Source: Cepaea nemoralis
Taxonomy: Eukaryota; Mollusca; Gastropoda; Stylommatophora; Helicidae
Assembly: GCA_014155875.1 (NCBI GenBank)
Contig: JACEFZ010028138.1
Span: forward strand, 222,089-286,088
DNA length: 64,000 nucleotides
Direction: 5' to 3'
Shown: one piece after another, positions 11,131-22,246 of the stretch
Layout of the letters: each line of letters opens with the position of its first letter
Numbering within the stretch: the first letter of the stretch is position 1
Made by a program: the position numbers and the translations under genes
Notes under the pieces: model-generated
What the model saw: the letters and a program-made list of their open reading frames with translations, nothing else
Told to the model about the DNA's origin: nothing
Databases searched by the model: none

Positions 11131-11502
11131 TACTGAATGATGAATGAATGGTTTTATAGGAAGTGTCATATTTTTAATGCAGCCAAAATATCTGACATAG
11201 TCTCATTTTGTATTTCTTGCATCAGTTCTTTTTTGTTTCCAGCATCTCTAAACTTCTATTTATAAAAAAAAATAAAAAATGATGAAATAAGTTCACAATA
11301 CCACATAGGACAGCTTATCTTAAGAGCTTTGACATGTGGCTCTTAAGGCTTATGGTGTATAGGTTTGACTTACACTGATTTTATTTGTGTTTATAAGGGT
11401 AATATTCTCCAGGCCTTTTAACAGTTAATGCCAAGGATGCTGAATGAAGGACGGATAAATTAGTTATTAAACAACCTAAAAGAGTTGTTAGCATTAAGTT
11501 AC

Positions 11503-11641
11503 CTCTTCTTCCTTGCAACCTTCTCTGAAAGCCATCCCACCAGCCAATTGCAATTCCCCAGTCACCTTTGTGGTTCTTGATAATGACTGCCCTCTGACCT
11601 TCTTTAGGGTTCAAGGTCACACTTTTCTTGGTGTCACTAAC
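11503..11641 (-). CDS. GRDP-like protein, coding exon 4
   Basis: Exon of 139 nt. The acceptor is TTTAAG before 11641 and the donor is GTAACT from 11502. It encodes 46 residues plus one base, beginning VSDTKKSVTLNPKEGQRAVI and continuing with a KNHKGDWGIAIGWWDGFQ motif, the basic and tryptophan-rich core expected between the GRDP middle region and the C-terminal domain. The phase is 0 at the start and 1 at the end; the single G plus the GA that opens exon 5 makes a glycine codon. An alternative acceptor 5 bases inside (after GTTAG) would break the frame, so 11641 is preferred. Confidence 0.82.
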
Positions 11642-11699
11642 CTTAAAGAGACATATTGTAAAACTAGACAAAACACATATTTAAATAATAAGCTCAGTG

Positions 11700-12055
11700 T
11701 AAACAGCATGGTGTGCCATGCCAGTAAATGTGAGGAATCATGGTTCACCATATCACACAATCATCAGTCCCAGATTAACTCTTTGCTCTTGTCATAATTA
11801 TTCCACTTGGTCAAGCCTTCCCGTTGCTCGTTTTCTATCAAGTCTTCCCATAATCACTAGCTTTTCCAGCCTGTTTCTCCTTACAACATATCCAATTAAT
11901 CAATGTGGTGTTCATTTGCTTTTTGGAGGAAGTGTGACATTTGTGTTTCTCAGTCTACAGAATTCTTTGGTTTTTCCTCGGATCTCACATCTCTGCTGCT
12001 GTACAATGTTCCTCAATATGTCAGCCTATTACCCAGGCAGCATACAACAGTAGAG
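11700..12055 (-). pseudogene. LINE RT C-terminal fragment
   Basis: The minus strand reads GYVVRRNRLEKLVIMGRLD and, near the end, a short MI-H-WHGT terminus, like the LINE end at 62645-62870. Truncated and interrupted by stops. Confidence 0.65.
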
Positions 12056-12322
12056 ATTGAAAGTTAATAATGTTTTGGCATTGACTTGCTTTGAACTCAA
12101 GCGTTGTCCACACATACTACTACTTCTAGTCTACTTGACTGATTTTTGGATGTGGATTAGCATTCCCTATTACCAGTGTCCCACGCCATCAGATGAACCC
12201 ACTCAAACTTCAGAGTTACTTGTAATTTACGTCTCCAAGTCAAGGACGAGAAGTCAAAATCTGAGTCCAACTGACCGGTTGAACCCATTACCTCTCTTTT
12301 AAAAAAAAATGTGGTCCTGAAG

Positions 12323-12470
12323 AGCTCAGATGTAAAGGTCACTTACACTGGCTGTCACCTGGTGATAGCTCAGATGTAAAGGTCACTTACACTGGCTGTC
12401 ACCTGATGATGGTCTGGTGACAGCTCAGATATGAAGGTCACTTACACTGGCTGTCACCTGGTGATAGTCT
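12323..12470. repeat. Three tandem copies of a roughly 44-bp unit
   Basis: The unit begins gctcagatgtaaaggtcact and ends with ctgtcacctggtgata. The third copy is separated by a short extra segment. Confidence 0.8.
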
Positions 12471-12710
12471 CTTTGTTTTACCTCCAAGTGATAACCTATG
12501 CTGGTAGTTGTAGTTAGTGCACTCACTTGTCAACACAGTGGTCATGAATTTGATCACCTGTACTGATAGGAGTTGCAATTGGTCTGAACAGTATAGCACC
12601 AGGGCTGATCCAGCCTCAGCAGATGTGTACTGGGTAGATAGACAGACTTAACTTTTTACTGCAAGCAGATGAACAATCTTTTGGCGTTCAGTCAAGCATC
12701 ACTTTCATTG

Positions 12711-12897
12711 CACACAGAAATCTCTATAAGTGCTCCAGTCTCCTACCATAGATCACACACAGAAATCTCTGTAAGTGCTCCAGTCTCCTCCCATAGATCA
12801 CACACAGAAATCTCTATAAGTGCTCCAGTCTCCTCCCATAGATCACACACAGAAATCTCTGTAAGTGCTCCAGTCTCCTCCCATAGATCACACACAG
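12711..12897. repeat. 45-bp minisatellite, four units
   Basis: Unit starts cacacacagaaatctct and ends ctcccatagat. Units alternate tataag and gtaag, suggesting 90-bp duplication of a dimer. Forty-five is divisible by three, so it makes shadow ORFs on both strands. Confidence 0.88.
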
Positions 12898-12934
12898 AAA
12901 ATTGAGCACTGCACCAGCAGGGGTACAAAATATG

Positions 12935-15080
12935 TGTATACCAGAATCGCATACTATATTCATTTGTTTCTACCAGAATCACACATACTATATTCACTTG
13001 TTTCTACCTGAATCACACATACTATATTCACTAGCGTCTGCCAGAATCACACATACTATATTCACTTGTTTCTACCTGAATCACACATACTATATTCATT
13101 TGTTTCTACCAGAATCATACGTACTATATTCACTTGTGTCTACCAGAATCACACATACTATATTCATTTGTTTCTACCTGAATCACACATACTATATTCA
13201 CTTGTGTATACCAAAATCACACATACTATACTCACTTGTGTATACCAGAATCACACATACTATATTCATTTGTTTCTACCAGAATCACACATACTATATT
13301 CACTTGTGTCTAACAGAATCACACATACAATATTCACTTGTTTCTACCTGAATCACACATACTATATTCACTAGCGTCTGCCAGAATCACACATACTATA
13401 TTCACTTATGTATACCAAAATCACACATACTATATTCATTTGTTTCTACCAGAATCATACGTACTATATTCACTTGTGTCTACCAGAATCACACATACTA
13501 TATTCATTTGTTTCTACCTGAATCACACATACTATATTCACTTGTGTATACCAAAATCACACATACTATATTCATTTGTTTCTACCAGAATCACACATAC
13601 AATATTCACTTGTTTCTACAAGAATCACACATACTATATTCACTTGTGTATACCAGAATCACACATACTATATTCACTTGTGTATACCAGAATCACACAT
13701 ACTATATTCATTTGTTTCTACCAGAATTACACATACTATATTCACTTGTGTCTACCAGAATCACACATACAATATTCACTTGTTTCTACCTGAATCACAC
13801 ATACTATATTCATTTGTTTCTACCTGAATCACACATACTATATTCACTTGTGTATACCAAAATCACACATACTATATTCACTTGTGTATACCAGAATCAC
13901 ACATACTATATTCATTTGTTTCTACCAGAATCACACATACTATATTCACTTGTGTCTAACAGAATCACACATACAATATTCACTTGTTTCTACCATGAAT
14001 CACACATACAATATTCACTAGCGTCTAGCCAGAATCACACATACTATATTCACTTATGTATACCAGAATCACACATACTATATTCACTTGTTTCTACCAG
14101 AATCATACATACTAATATTCACTTGTTTCTACCAGAATCACACATACAATATTCACTTGTTTCTACCAGAATCACACATACAATATTCACTTGTGTATAC
14201 CAGAATCGCACATACTATATTCACTTGTTTCTACCAGAATCACACATACAATATTCACTTGTTTCTACCAGAATCACACATACAATATTCACTTGTGTAT
14301 ACCAGAATCACACATACTATATTCACTTGTGTATACCAGAATCACACATACTATATTCATTTGTTTCTACCAGAATTACACATACTATATTCACTTGTGT
14401 CTACCAGAATCACACATACAATATTCACTTGTTTCTACCTGAATCACACATACTATATTCACTTGTGTATACCAGAATCACACATACTATATTCACTTGT
14501 GTATACCAGAATCACACATACTATATTCACTTGTGTATACCAGAATCACACATACTATATTCACTTGTGTATACCAGAATCACACATACAATATTCATTT
14601 GTTTCTACCAGAATTACACATACAATATTCACTTGTGTATACCAGAATCACACATACTATATTCACTTGTGTATACCAGAATCACACATACTATATTCAC
14701 TTGTGTATACCAGAATCACACATACTATATTCACTTGTGTATACCAGAATCACACATACTATATTCACTTGTGTATACCAGAATCACACATACTATATTC
14801 ATTTGTTTCTACCAGAATTACACATACTATATTCACTTGTGTCTACCAGAATCACACATACAATATTCACTTGTTTCTACCTGAATCACACATACTATAT
14901 TCACTTGCGTCTACCAGAAGCACATATACTATATTCACTTGTGTATACCAAAATCACCCATACTATATTCACTTGTGTATACCAAAATCACCCATACTAT
15001 ATTCACTTGTGTATACCAGAATTACACATACTGTATTCACTTGTGTATACCAGAATCACACATGCTATATTCACTTGTGA
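12935..15080. repeat. 34-bp minisatellite, about 63 units (intron 3)
   Basis: Unit of the form accagaatcacacatacta followed by tattcacttgtgtat. The period of 34 is not divisible by three, yet none of the plus-strand frames meets a stop in most units, so overlapping long ORFs arise in all three frames. Variants (tttct versus gtat; accaaaatc versus accagaatc) recur in blocks, consistent with segmental amplification. Noncoding by position, inside an intron of the minus-strand gene. Confidence 0.93.
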
Positions 15081-15084
15081 ATAC

Positions 15085-15420
15085 GGGGTGCGGAGGTGTT
15101 TCCAAGGCACCAGGGCTATACTGGCCAAGACCTACTGACGCGTCCTGGCCGAACGTCCTTGGCAGCAGGTCCCTTTGGGGTCCTGGCTAAAGTCAGTAGG
15201 ATCATGGATTCCTCCGAAGTCGGAGAGTGTCTGCCTGCACGGTGAGGAACCACCAGTCTGCACACCAATAAGCCAGACATGGGACAACGGATACTCACGC
15301 AAACCTTGGGTCCTGTATGACATCACACTGATGTTGGACAACAGGATGTCTTCATCCAACATACAGAACTTCACGCTGGAGTTCATAGCCAGCGAACACA
15401 AGCAAGCAAGCAAGCACTTG
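15085..15420. repeat. Insertion block ending in an (AAGC)n tail
   Basis: GC-richer sequence interrupting the 34-bp array, ending aagcaagcaagcaagc. The tail suggests a retroposed fragment, but I do not recognise its family. Confidence 0.45.
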
Positions 15421-15645
15421 TAAAATATCCCTTGGCAGTTGGAAATCGAAAAAGAGTAGCCTAACGCCGCTGCCTGGGCAAAATTTTGAGTTAAAAATCT
15501 ACCCAAAGTATTTCAGTATCCTCGCCGGTGCTACGGAGTTCATGCACTGAACTGAGTTTCTCCAGACTCAGGTTTGAGTTAGGAGGAGAACGGAGCACTT
15601 ATGGGTTGCACCCGTGTGCCGTGATGTTGATCCATCGATTAAACC
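15421..15645 (+). mobile_element. SINE-1 3' fragment
   Basis: It matches the body and 3' end of the SINE at 6780-7157 (from the cccttggcagttggaaa region to tgttgatccatcgattaaac), followed by poly(A). The tRNA-like head is missing. Confidence 0.85.
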
Positions 15646-15654
15646 AAAAAAAAA

Positions 15655-15885
15655 AAACTAAACATCTATACCAGAACACACATACTATATTCCCTGTGGG
15701 CTGGTTTTATACCACAATCACACATACTATATTCATGTGTGGCTTGGTTTTATATCAGAATCACACATACTATATTCACTTGTGGGTTGGTTTTATACCA
15801 GAATCACACATACTATATTCACTTGTGGCTTGGTTTTATACCAGATTCACATATACTATAATCACTTGTGGGTGGGTTTTCTCAT
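15655..15885. repeat. 43-bp variant of the intron-3 minisatellite
   Basis: Five units combining the core cacacatactatattc of the 34-bp array with an extra ggttggtttta segment. The same array thus resumes past the insertions with a longer period. Confidence 0.85.
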
Positions 15886-16131
15886 TTGAAACATAGATTT
15901 GATTCGGTCTGTACCTTTTCAGTTCCAACATGTGCAACGTGCACATACAGCCTCGAGTTTTTCATCCTGGTCCGATAAGGCTTGATGTCTGATCCACTGT
16001 CCCAAGATCAGGAAAGAGTATACAACCTGTTTTTGTTTGTTTGTAAAACTCCAGTCTATGTCATGAAAAGAAACAGGCATGCATGGGCCAGAAGAAGATG
16101 AAATAACCTTCTGAAGCTACTTGTGCACACA

Positions 16132-16200
16132 GCTGACATCAATAATGGCTCACTATGGATCATCCTGACTAGTGAATACAACACTTCTGGTATCGTTAAA
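16132..16200 (-). pseudogene. Decayed duplicate of GRDP-like exon 3, 5' part
   Basis: It matches 17239-17309 (start of exon 3 plus its acceptor) with several substitutions. A one-base insertion (cactagtcagg on the minus strand, versus cacagtcagg in the true exon) shifts the frame. The upstream remainder of the duplicate lies at 16443-16537, split by a repeat insertion. Confidence 0.85.
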
Positions 16201-16442
16201 AAGTTGCATATCCTTTACAGGACATAGCAGTCAACCCCAGTATTTTTTGGCTGTTTGTGATTCCTGGGCAAGTTTACATTCAGTAGTTTGCTATTACTTT
16301 CTGAACGACTGGCACTCATACCATTTCATAAAAAAACCAAAGCAAGGCAGTCTGCTGCCATATTGTCTGCAGTTGTGTTTCGAATGTGGTAAGCGGGATT
16401 ATGAACTGCAGTATGCAACCCCTTCGCCACGAAGCCGGCACA
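16201..16442 (+). mobile_element. Dispersed repeat R1 inserted in the exon-3 duplicate
   Basis: It begins aagttgcatatcctttacag and includes ttcagtagtttgctattac and the ctggcactcatacc region. Related copies lie at about 46655-46805, 47533-47660 and 61978-62130, with a partial one at 42520-42595. It is flanked by gtatcgttaaa and gtatggttaaa (16190-16200, 16443-16453), a one-mismatch 11-bp target-site duplication. Noncoding and SINE-sized; its tRNA or 5S origin is not established. Confidence 0.75.
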
Positions 16443-16537
16443 GTATGGTTAAACAATGTGAAATAAAGTATATATTTAACAAACAATGCAACAAAACCTG
16501 ACACAGTTAAACAGCCTGACAACAAGAAACCTATCAT
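16443..16537 (-). pseudogene. Duplicate of the intron upstream of GRDP-like exon 3
   Basis: It matches 17297-17392 (taaacaatctgaaatgaagt to acaagaaaccta) with about 10-15% differences. Together with 16132-16200 it is a partial copy of exon 3 and its 5' splice environment. Confidence 0.8.
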
Positions 16538-16564
16538 GTCATAACATCTGAGCTACTGTGCAAA

Positions 16565-16590
16565 CCCCCCCCCCCCCCCCCCCCCCCCCC
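16565..16590. repeat. poly(C) tract, 26 bases
   Basis: Uninterrupted C run in intron 3. Confidence 0.9.
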
Positions 16591-16859
16591 AAACATGTGC
16601 TTTACCGGAGCTGAGAACTGAGGTCTTCAGGTGGGTGTGAGAGGTGCATGTAGAATTATACAGAACAGAGACTAATGACACTTTCGATGGTGGATGAATG
16701 GCTTGTATTTATAGCTTTGCTGGTCTCCTGGAAAGAAATATTCTTGGATAGTGATATCTCTTGTCTTCTCAGACAACAGGCACATGTTGGGTGATGTCAT
16801 CAATAGTACATCAACATACTTTACATCACTGGAAATGTCATGGTACCAATTGTAGGCTG

Positions 16860-16985
16860 GATTCACCAGCTAACCCAGTTCACTCAAACAAATCCACACC
16901 TTCAAGGGGATTTGAACAGATGACCACTGGGCCAGCAGTCAATCTTGATAATTACTGCGCTAGCACAGCTTCCTGCAACCACATA
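16860..16985 (-). mobile_element. tRNA-like SINE head (SINE-3)
   Basis: On the minus strand gctgtgctagcgcagtaat resembles a tRNA box A and ctgttcaaatccccttg a box B, about 40 bp apart. A recognisable tail or target duplication was not found, so it may be a decayed SINE. Confidence 0.5.
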
Positions 16986-17159
16986 ATTCTTTTACAATTC
17001 TGGAAGGAAGATTGAAAATTAAACTATTTTCAGACTTTAAAGAAAAATAAACAGCCCAGAAACTTATTTTTCTCAATAATATAAAGAAATAAGACTGTAA
17101 ACTGGATGTTAATAATTGAACATGACTACTTGAATAGAAAACAAACAATATTGTCATAC

Positions 17160-17292
17160 TGATGTTGGAAGTGGAAGCTGATCTCCAACAATCAGGTGGG
17201 CTAGTGCCATTAGCTTGTCCCCGAAATACACATGTATTGCTGACATCAATAATGGCTCACTGTGGATCATCCTGACTGTGAAGACAACTCTT
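17160..17292 (-). CDS. GRDP-like protein, coding exon 3
   Basis: Exon of 133 nt with acceptor ACCAG before 17292 and donor GTATGA from 17159. One base completes the split codon from exon 2 (Lys), followed by 44 codons. The segment includes FTVRMIHSEPLLMSAIHV and ALAHLIVGDQLPLPTS, of the kind seen in the middle of animal GRDP-like proteins. It ends in phase 0, as exon 4 requires. The 5' half of this exon and its upstream intron were copied about 1.1 kb downstream in the gene as a broken duplicate (16132-16200 and 16443-16537). Confidence 0.85.
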
Positions 17293-17929
17293 CTGGTATG
17301 GTTAAACAATCTGAAATGAAGTATATTTACAAACAATACAACAAAACCTGACATCCAGGTATAGTTAAACGTCTGACAACAAGAAACCTATGTATAAGCT
17401 ATACAACACAATCTGACATCCTGATGTGGTAATAAATGTGTAAAAGATATATTTACAAATATATATCTTGGAATTGCATTAAGTCTGAACAAGATATCCC
17501 TGATAGTCTGTGCGATGCAGTTTTTTTTTATATTGTTATTAAACTTCCTATTTTTATTTTTCCCCTGGATGTTGCCCTCCAGTTTTTTCAGTAGCAGACC
17601 TGCACATCTCATATTGTGACTAAGACCAGGAAGTCTACATTTGGCATTTTTGTCAGTAGTTGTCAGCTTAGCCATGCTTTAAGAATTTTTTCACTTGATC
17701 TATTCTCTAACTCAGTCTTTGCACCATATGATAACAGCAAACAAAAACAACAGACAAAAGGACAAGTAAACATGTAAGATGAGCCAATGAAATCATGTGA
17801 TCAGGAACAGCAGATTTTACACTGATCAGGACCTTTTGAGCAGCTCTTCACGGTGTGACCTAGTGACAGACTTGGGCCCCCAACCTGGTTAATGTTGCAG
17901 GGATCACTATGCATCTCCATAGGTGTGCA

Positions 17930-18655
17930 GTTTCAGTACATCCTGCTGGTTTCTGAGCTTGAACAGTTTCACTACATCCTGCTGGTTTCTGAGCTTGAAC
18001 AGTTTCACTACATCCTGCTGGTTTCTGAGCTTGAACAGTTTCAGTACATCCTGCTGGTTTCTGAGACTGAACAGTTTCACTACATCCTGCTGGTTTCTGA
18101 GCTTGAACAGTTTCACTACATCCTGCTGGTTTCTGAGCTTGAACAGTTTCAGTACATCCTGCTGGTTTCTGAGCTTGAACAGTTTCACTACATCCTGCTG
18201 GTTTCTGAGCTTGAACAGTTTCACTACATCCTGCTGGTTTCTGAGCTTGAACAGTTTCACTACATCCTGCTGATTTCTGAGCTTGAACAGTTTCACTACA
18301 TCCTGCTGGTTTCTGAGCTTGAACAGTTTCACTACATCCTGCTGGTTTCTGAGCTTGAACAGTTTCACTACATCCTGCTGGTTTCTGAGCTTGAACAGTT
18401 TCACTACATCCTGCTGGTTTCTGAGCTTGAACAGTTTCACTACATCCTGCTGGTTTCTGAGCTTGAACAGTTTCACTACATCCTGCTGGTTTCTGAGCTT
18501 GAACAGTTTCACTACATCCTGCTGGTTTCTGAGCTTGAACAGTTTCACTACATCCTGCTGGTTTCTGAGCTTGAACAGTTTCACTACATCCTGCTGGTTT
18601 CTGAGCTTGAACAGTTTCACTATATCCTGCTGGTTTCTGAGCTTGAACAGGGGCA
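17930..18655. repeat. 36-bp minisatellite, about 20 units (intron 2)
   Basis: The unit is gaacagtttcactacatcct followed by gctggtttctgagctt. Units are nearly identical (occasional cac/cag, tgg/tga changes), indicating recent amplification or homogenisation. Thirty-six is a multiple of three, so long repetitive ORFs appear on both strands; the minus-strand gene is spliced across it. Confidence 0.95.
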
Positions 18656-19009
18656 GGAGATTCTCTGCAACAGTTCCTGTCCTATGGAGATGGTACTTCA
18701 GTACCGGGTTGGGAGGAAAGTCTCTTCACCAACCTCAGCCCAACAGATGCCAGCCCTTTTAAACAACCTGAACATCAAAGCACCAGACTCAACTGTTAAA
18801 ACATACAGTATTCCAGGTGATTCTTGACCAACCACCAAACATGTAGAATATAAAACACAATTTAATCAAATGAAATTAAAGGTACTTTATTTATGAGCAC
18901 CAAGCGGGTCCTGAGAAGAGTTATCTCTTGTTCATACAAGAACCTCAAGGACAGTGGCCAAGACATATATGAGTGGTGAGACAAATTTAGGACCCGCATG
19001 AAGACAGGG

Positions 19010-20637
19010 CTAGACAGGTTTAGAAACTTCATAACCAGCAGTGAGCAGGATTAGAAACATCATAACTAGCTGTAAGACAGGATTAGAAACTTCATGACCA
19101 GCAGTGAGACAGGATAACACACTTCATAACCAGCAGTGAGACAGGATTAGAAACTTCATAACTAGCAGTGAGACAGGATTAGAAACATTGTAACCAGCTG
19201 TGAGACAGGATTAGAAACATCATAACCAAGTGTGAGACAGTATTAGAAACTTCATAACCAGTTGTGAGACAGGATTAGAAATATCATAACAAGTTGTGAG
19301 AATGGGTTAGAAAGTTCATAACCAGCTATGAGACAGGATTAGAAGCATCATAACCAGCTGTGAGACAGGATTAGAAACATCATAACCAGTTGTGAGATAG
19401 GATTAGAAACTTCATAACCAGTTGTGAGACAGGATTAGAAACTTCACAACCAGTTGTGAGACAGGATTAGAAACATTGTAACCAGCTGTGAGACAGGATT
19501 AGAAACATCATAACCAGGTGTGAGACAGTATTAGAAACTTCATAACCAGTCGTGAGACAGGATTAGAAATATCATAACAAGTTGTGAGAATGGGTTAGAA
19601 AGTTCATAACCAGCTATGAGACAGGATTAGAAACATCATAACCAGCTGTGAGACAGGATTAGAAACATCATAACCAGTTGTGAGATAGGATTAGAAACTT
19701 CATAACCAGTTGTGAGACAGGATTAGAAACTTCATAACCAGTTGTGAGACAGGATTAGAAACTTCATAACCAGTTGTGAGACAGGATTAGAAACATCATA
19801 ACTAGCTGTAAGACAGGATTAGAAACTTCATGACCAGCAGTGAGACAGGATAACACACTTCATAACCAGCTGTGAGACAGGATTAGAAACTTCATAACCA
19901 GTAGTGAGACAGGATTAGAAACTTCATAACTAGCAGTGAGACAGGATTAGAAACATTGTAACCAGCTGTGAGACAGGATTAGAAACATCATAACCAGGTG
20001 TGAGACAGTATTAGAAACTTCATAAACAGTTGTGAGACAGGATTAGAAATATCATAACAAGTTGTGAGAATGGGTTAGAAAGTTCATAACCAGCTATGAG
20101 ACAGGATTAGAAACATCATAACCAGCTGTGAGACAGGATTAGAAACATCATAACCAGTTGTGAGATAGGATTAGAAACTTCATAACCAGTTGTGAGACAG
20201 GATTAGAAACTTCACAACCAGTTGTGAGACAGGATTAGAAACATTGTAACCAGCTGTGAGACAGGATTAGAAACATCATAACCAGGTGTGAGACAGTATT
20301 AGAAACTTCATAACCAGTTGTGAGACAGGATTAGAAATATCATAACAAGTTATGAGAATGGGTTAGAAAGTTCATAACCAGCTATGAGACAGGATTAGAA
20401 ACATCATAACCAGCTGTGAGACAGGATTAGAAACATCATAACCAGTTGTGAGATAGGATTAGAAACTTCATAACCAGTTGTGAGACAGGATTAGAAACTT
20501 CATAACCAGTTGTGAGACAGGATTAGAAACTTCATAACCAGTTGTGAGACAGGATTAGAAACATCATAACTAGTTGTGAGACAGGATTAGACAGTTCATA
20601 ATCAGTTGTGAGACAGGATTATAAACTTCATAACCAG
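19010..20637. repeat. 32-bp minisatellite with higher-order structure, about 50 units
   Basis: The unit is gattagaaacttcataacca followed by gttgtgagacag. Marker variants (attgtaaccagctg; gggttagaaagttcat; agataggatt) recur in the same order, giving 288-bp (nine-unit) blocks starting at about 19187, 19475, 19955 and 20243. One block is extended by six units that match the beginning of the array. Confidence 0.93.
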
Positions 20638-20836
20638 TGCATGGCTGATCAACCTTTGGACAGAAACCAAGATTACCACATATGCTGTCAAACACACACA
20701 AGAAGGGAAATACACAGTCCTATGTGCAAGATAGAATAAAGGAATTACTGCAGTACGATGTTAAACTATAAGATAATATTAGAGGGTGACAGCTGTGTAG
20801 AAATACAAAACAAACAGAAAAAGCCCATCTGCTTAC

Positions 20837-21003
20837 TTGTGCACGGCAACGGAGCACATGCTTTCAGTCCCAGGAGGTAGGCGTGGCAGTGGAACTGGGC
20901 CCCAGAGAGATTCTCTGTCTTCTGGCATCATAAAGCTCTGGTAGTCGCCTGGCTCAAGTCGTAGCATGCAAGGGCCTAAAGTTGGAGCTGAACAACTCCA
21001 GAC
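20837..21003 (-). CDS. GRDP-like protein, coding exon 2
   Basis: Short exon of 167 nt found by splice-site and phase matching; it is too short to stand out as an ORF. The acceptor is TTCTAG before position 21003 and the donor is GTAAGC from 20836. Only one of the three frames is open (phase 0, matching exon 1) and it encodes 55 residues plus two bases. It begins VWSCSAPTLGPCMLRLEPG and ends PGTESMCSVAVH. The cysteines and the LEPGDYQSF stretch are unrelated to the flanking repeats. The two leftover bases (AA) are completed by the first base of exon 3. The exon lies just beyond the 32-bp minisatellite of intron 2. Confidence 0.82.
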
Positions 21004-21463
21004 CTAGAATGATAAACATTGATAGGAAATGTTAGGTTTCTGACATTTACTTTGGATAACATACTGCTTAAGAAACGTGGCTGTCTCTAAAATAAAACAA
21101 TGAAAAGAAACAATTAAATTCAACGTAAAATTACAATTATTATAAAAGTAACTTTAAGGCATTTTAAGAAAAATTCAAAAGTTTGCTTTGGTGTTTCATA
21201 AACTGGTAGTTTAAGAAAATGTTAGTCCAATACTTAAAGTGAATGCAGGTTTCTATGCACCCCGTCTCCTCCACGGCAACATCAATGTTTTCTTTCTTCC
21301 TCATTTCTCTGTTAAGCACCTAGTTATGTACCTCTTTAACTAAAAAACCAGTGTATCTAACGTCTGTATGCATTTATCAGATTTACCTCCTCCAGACAGA
21401 TTCCAGCCACGGTATTATGTTCTACTAAATGTACACAGATTGATTGTTTACATGAACAATTTT

Positions 21464-22187
21464 GATTAATTTGGTTATTTCGGGATTTGAATTTTAAATA
21501 TTGAGCACAACCCACTACTGGCAAAGCTGATTGTATTCTGGTATGAACCTAAGGCCTATCCACGTCAATATGGAAGCACTATACTCGAGTTTCGCCCTCG
21601 CTTGAGCTCGTCAGTAGTGCACATCCCTGACCGGATCCGGAAACAAACCCCGGATCACTGGCGTGTGAAGCTGGCGTGCAACCACGCGGCACACGTTGGA
21701 CACACAGCCAAATTATCATAACAGAATATTACAACGTCACCGATCGTAGGCTATGCTCAAGATTGCCCAATCGCCGCGACTGACGTCGGTCAATCGATGT
21801 GGACCCGAAACGATCAGGACTTCTCACTGGCAAGGAACACCAGGCCTCCTAAATCCAATGAGCAATAATCAAATTGATTAATTTGGTTATTTCGGGATTT
21901 GAATTTTAAATATTGAGCACAACCCACTACTGGCAATGCTGATCGTATTCTGGTATGAACCTAAGGCCTATCCACGTCAATATGGAAGCACTATACTCGA
22001 GTTTCGCCCTCGCTTGAGCTCATCAGTAGTGCACATCCCTGACCGGATCCGGAAACAAGCCCCGGATCACTAGCGTGTAAAGCGGGCGTGCAACCACGCG
22101 GCACACGTTGGACACACAGCCAAATTATCATAACAGGATATTACAACGTCACCCATCGTAGGCTATGCTCAAGATTGCCCAATCGCC
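21464..22187. repeat. 411-bp direct duplication
   Basis: Sequence from ttgattaatttggttatttc to gattgcccaatcgcc occurs at about 21464-21775 and again at about 21875-22187, several percent diverged. The second copy ends where the foldback right arm begins. Reverse-strand text has weak tRNA-like character (gtggttgcacgcc), so it may be a repeat family rather than unique DNA. Confidence 0.85.
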
Positions 22188-22246
22188 TTGAGCATAGCCT
22201 ACGATGGGTGACGTTGTAATATTCTGTTATGATAATTTGGCTGTGT
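22114..22246. repeat. Foldback with 59-bp arms
   Basis: The left arm ends at 22172 (ctatgctcaa) and the right arm starts at 22188 (ttgagcatag), 15 bp apart, with one mismatch. The right arm carries the base found in the first copy of the 411-bp duplication (agaatatt) rather than its own left arm (aggatatt), so it was copied from the first unit or a relative. Confidence 0.9.

Noticed and set aside
12669..12997. Small repeat ORFs on both strands
   Set aside because: Due to the 45-bp minisatellite, period divisible by three.
13508..14884. 458-codon open frame (and overlapping long ORFs from 12902 to 15138)
   Set aside because: Entirely made of the 34-bp minisatellite, open in all three frames, no non-repetitive domain, and antisense inside an intron of the GRDP-like gene.
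17892..18827. 311-codon ORF on plus and 237-codon ORF on minus
   Set aside because: Product of the 36-bp minisatellite (period divisible by three). Both strands are open and the gene is spliced around it.
19010..20637. CRISPR-like array of regularly spaced 32-bp direct repeats
   Set aside because: The repeats are head to tail with no unique spacers, in a spliced eukaryotic gene.
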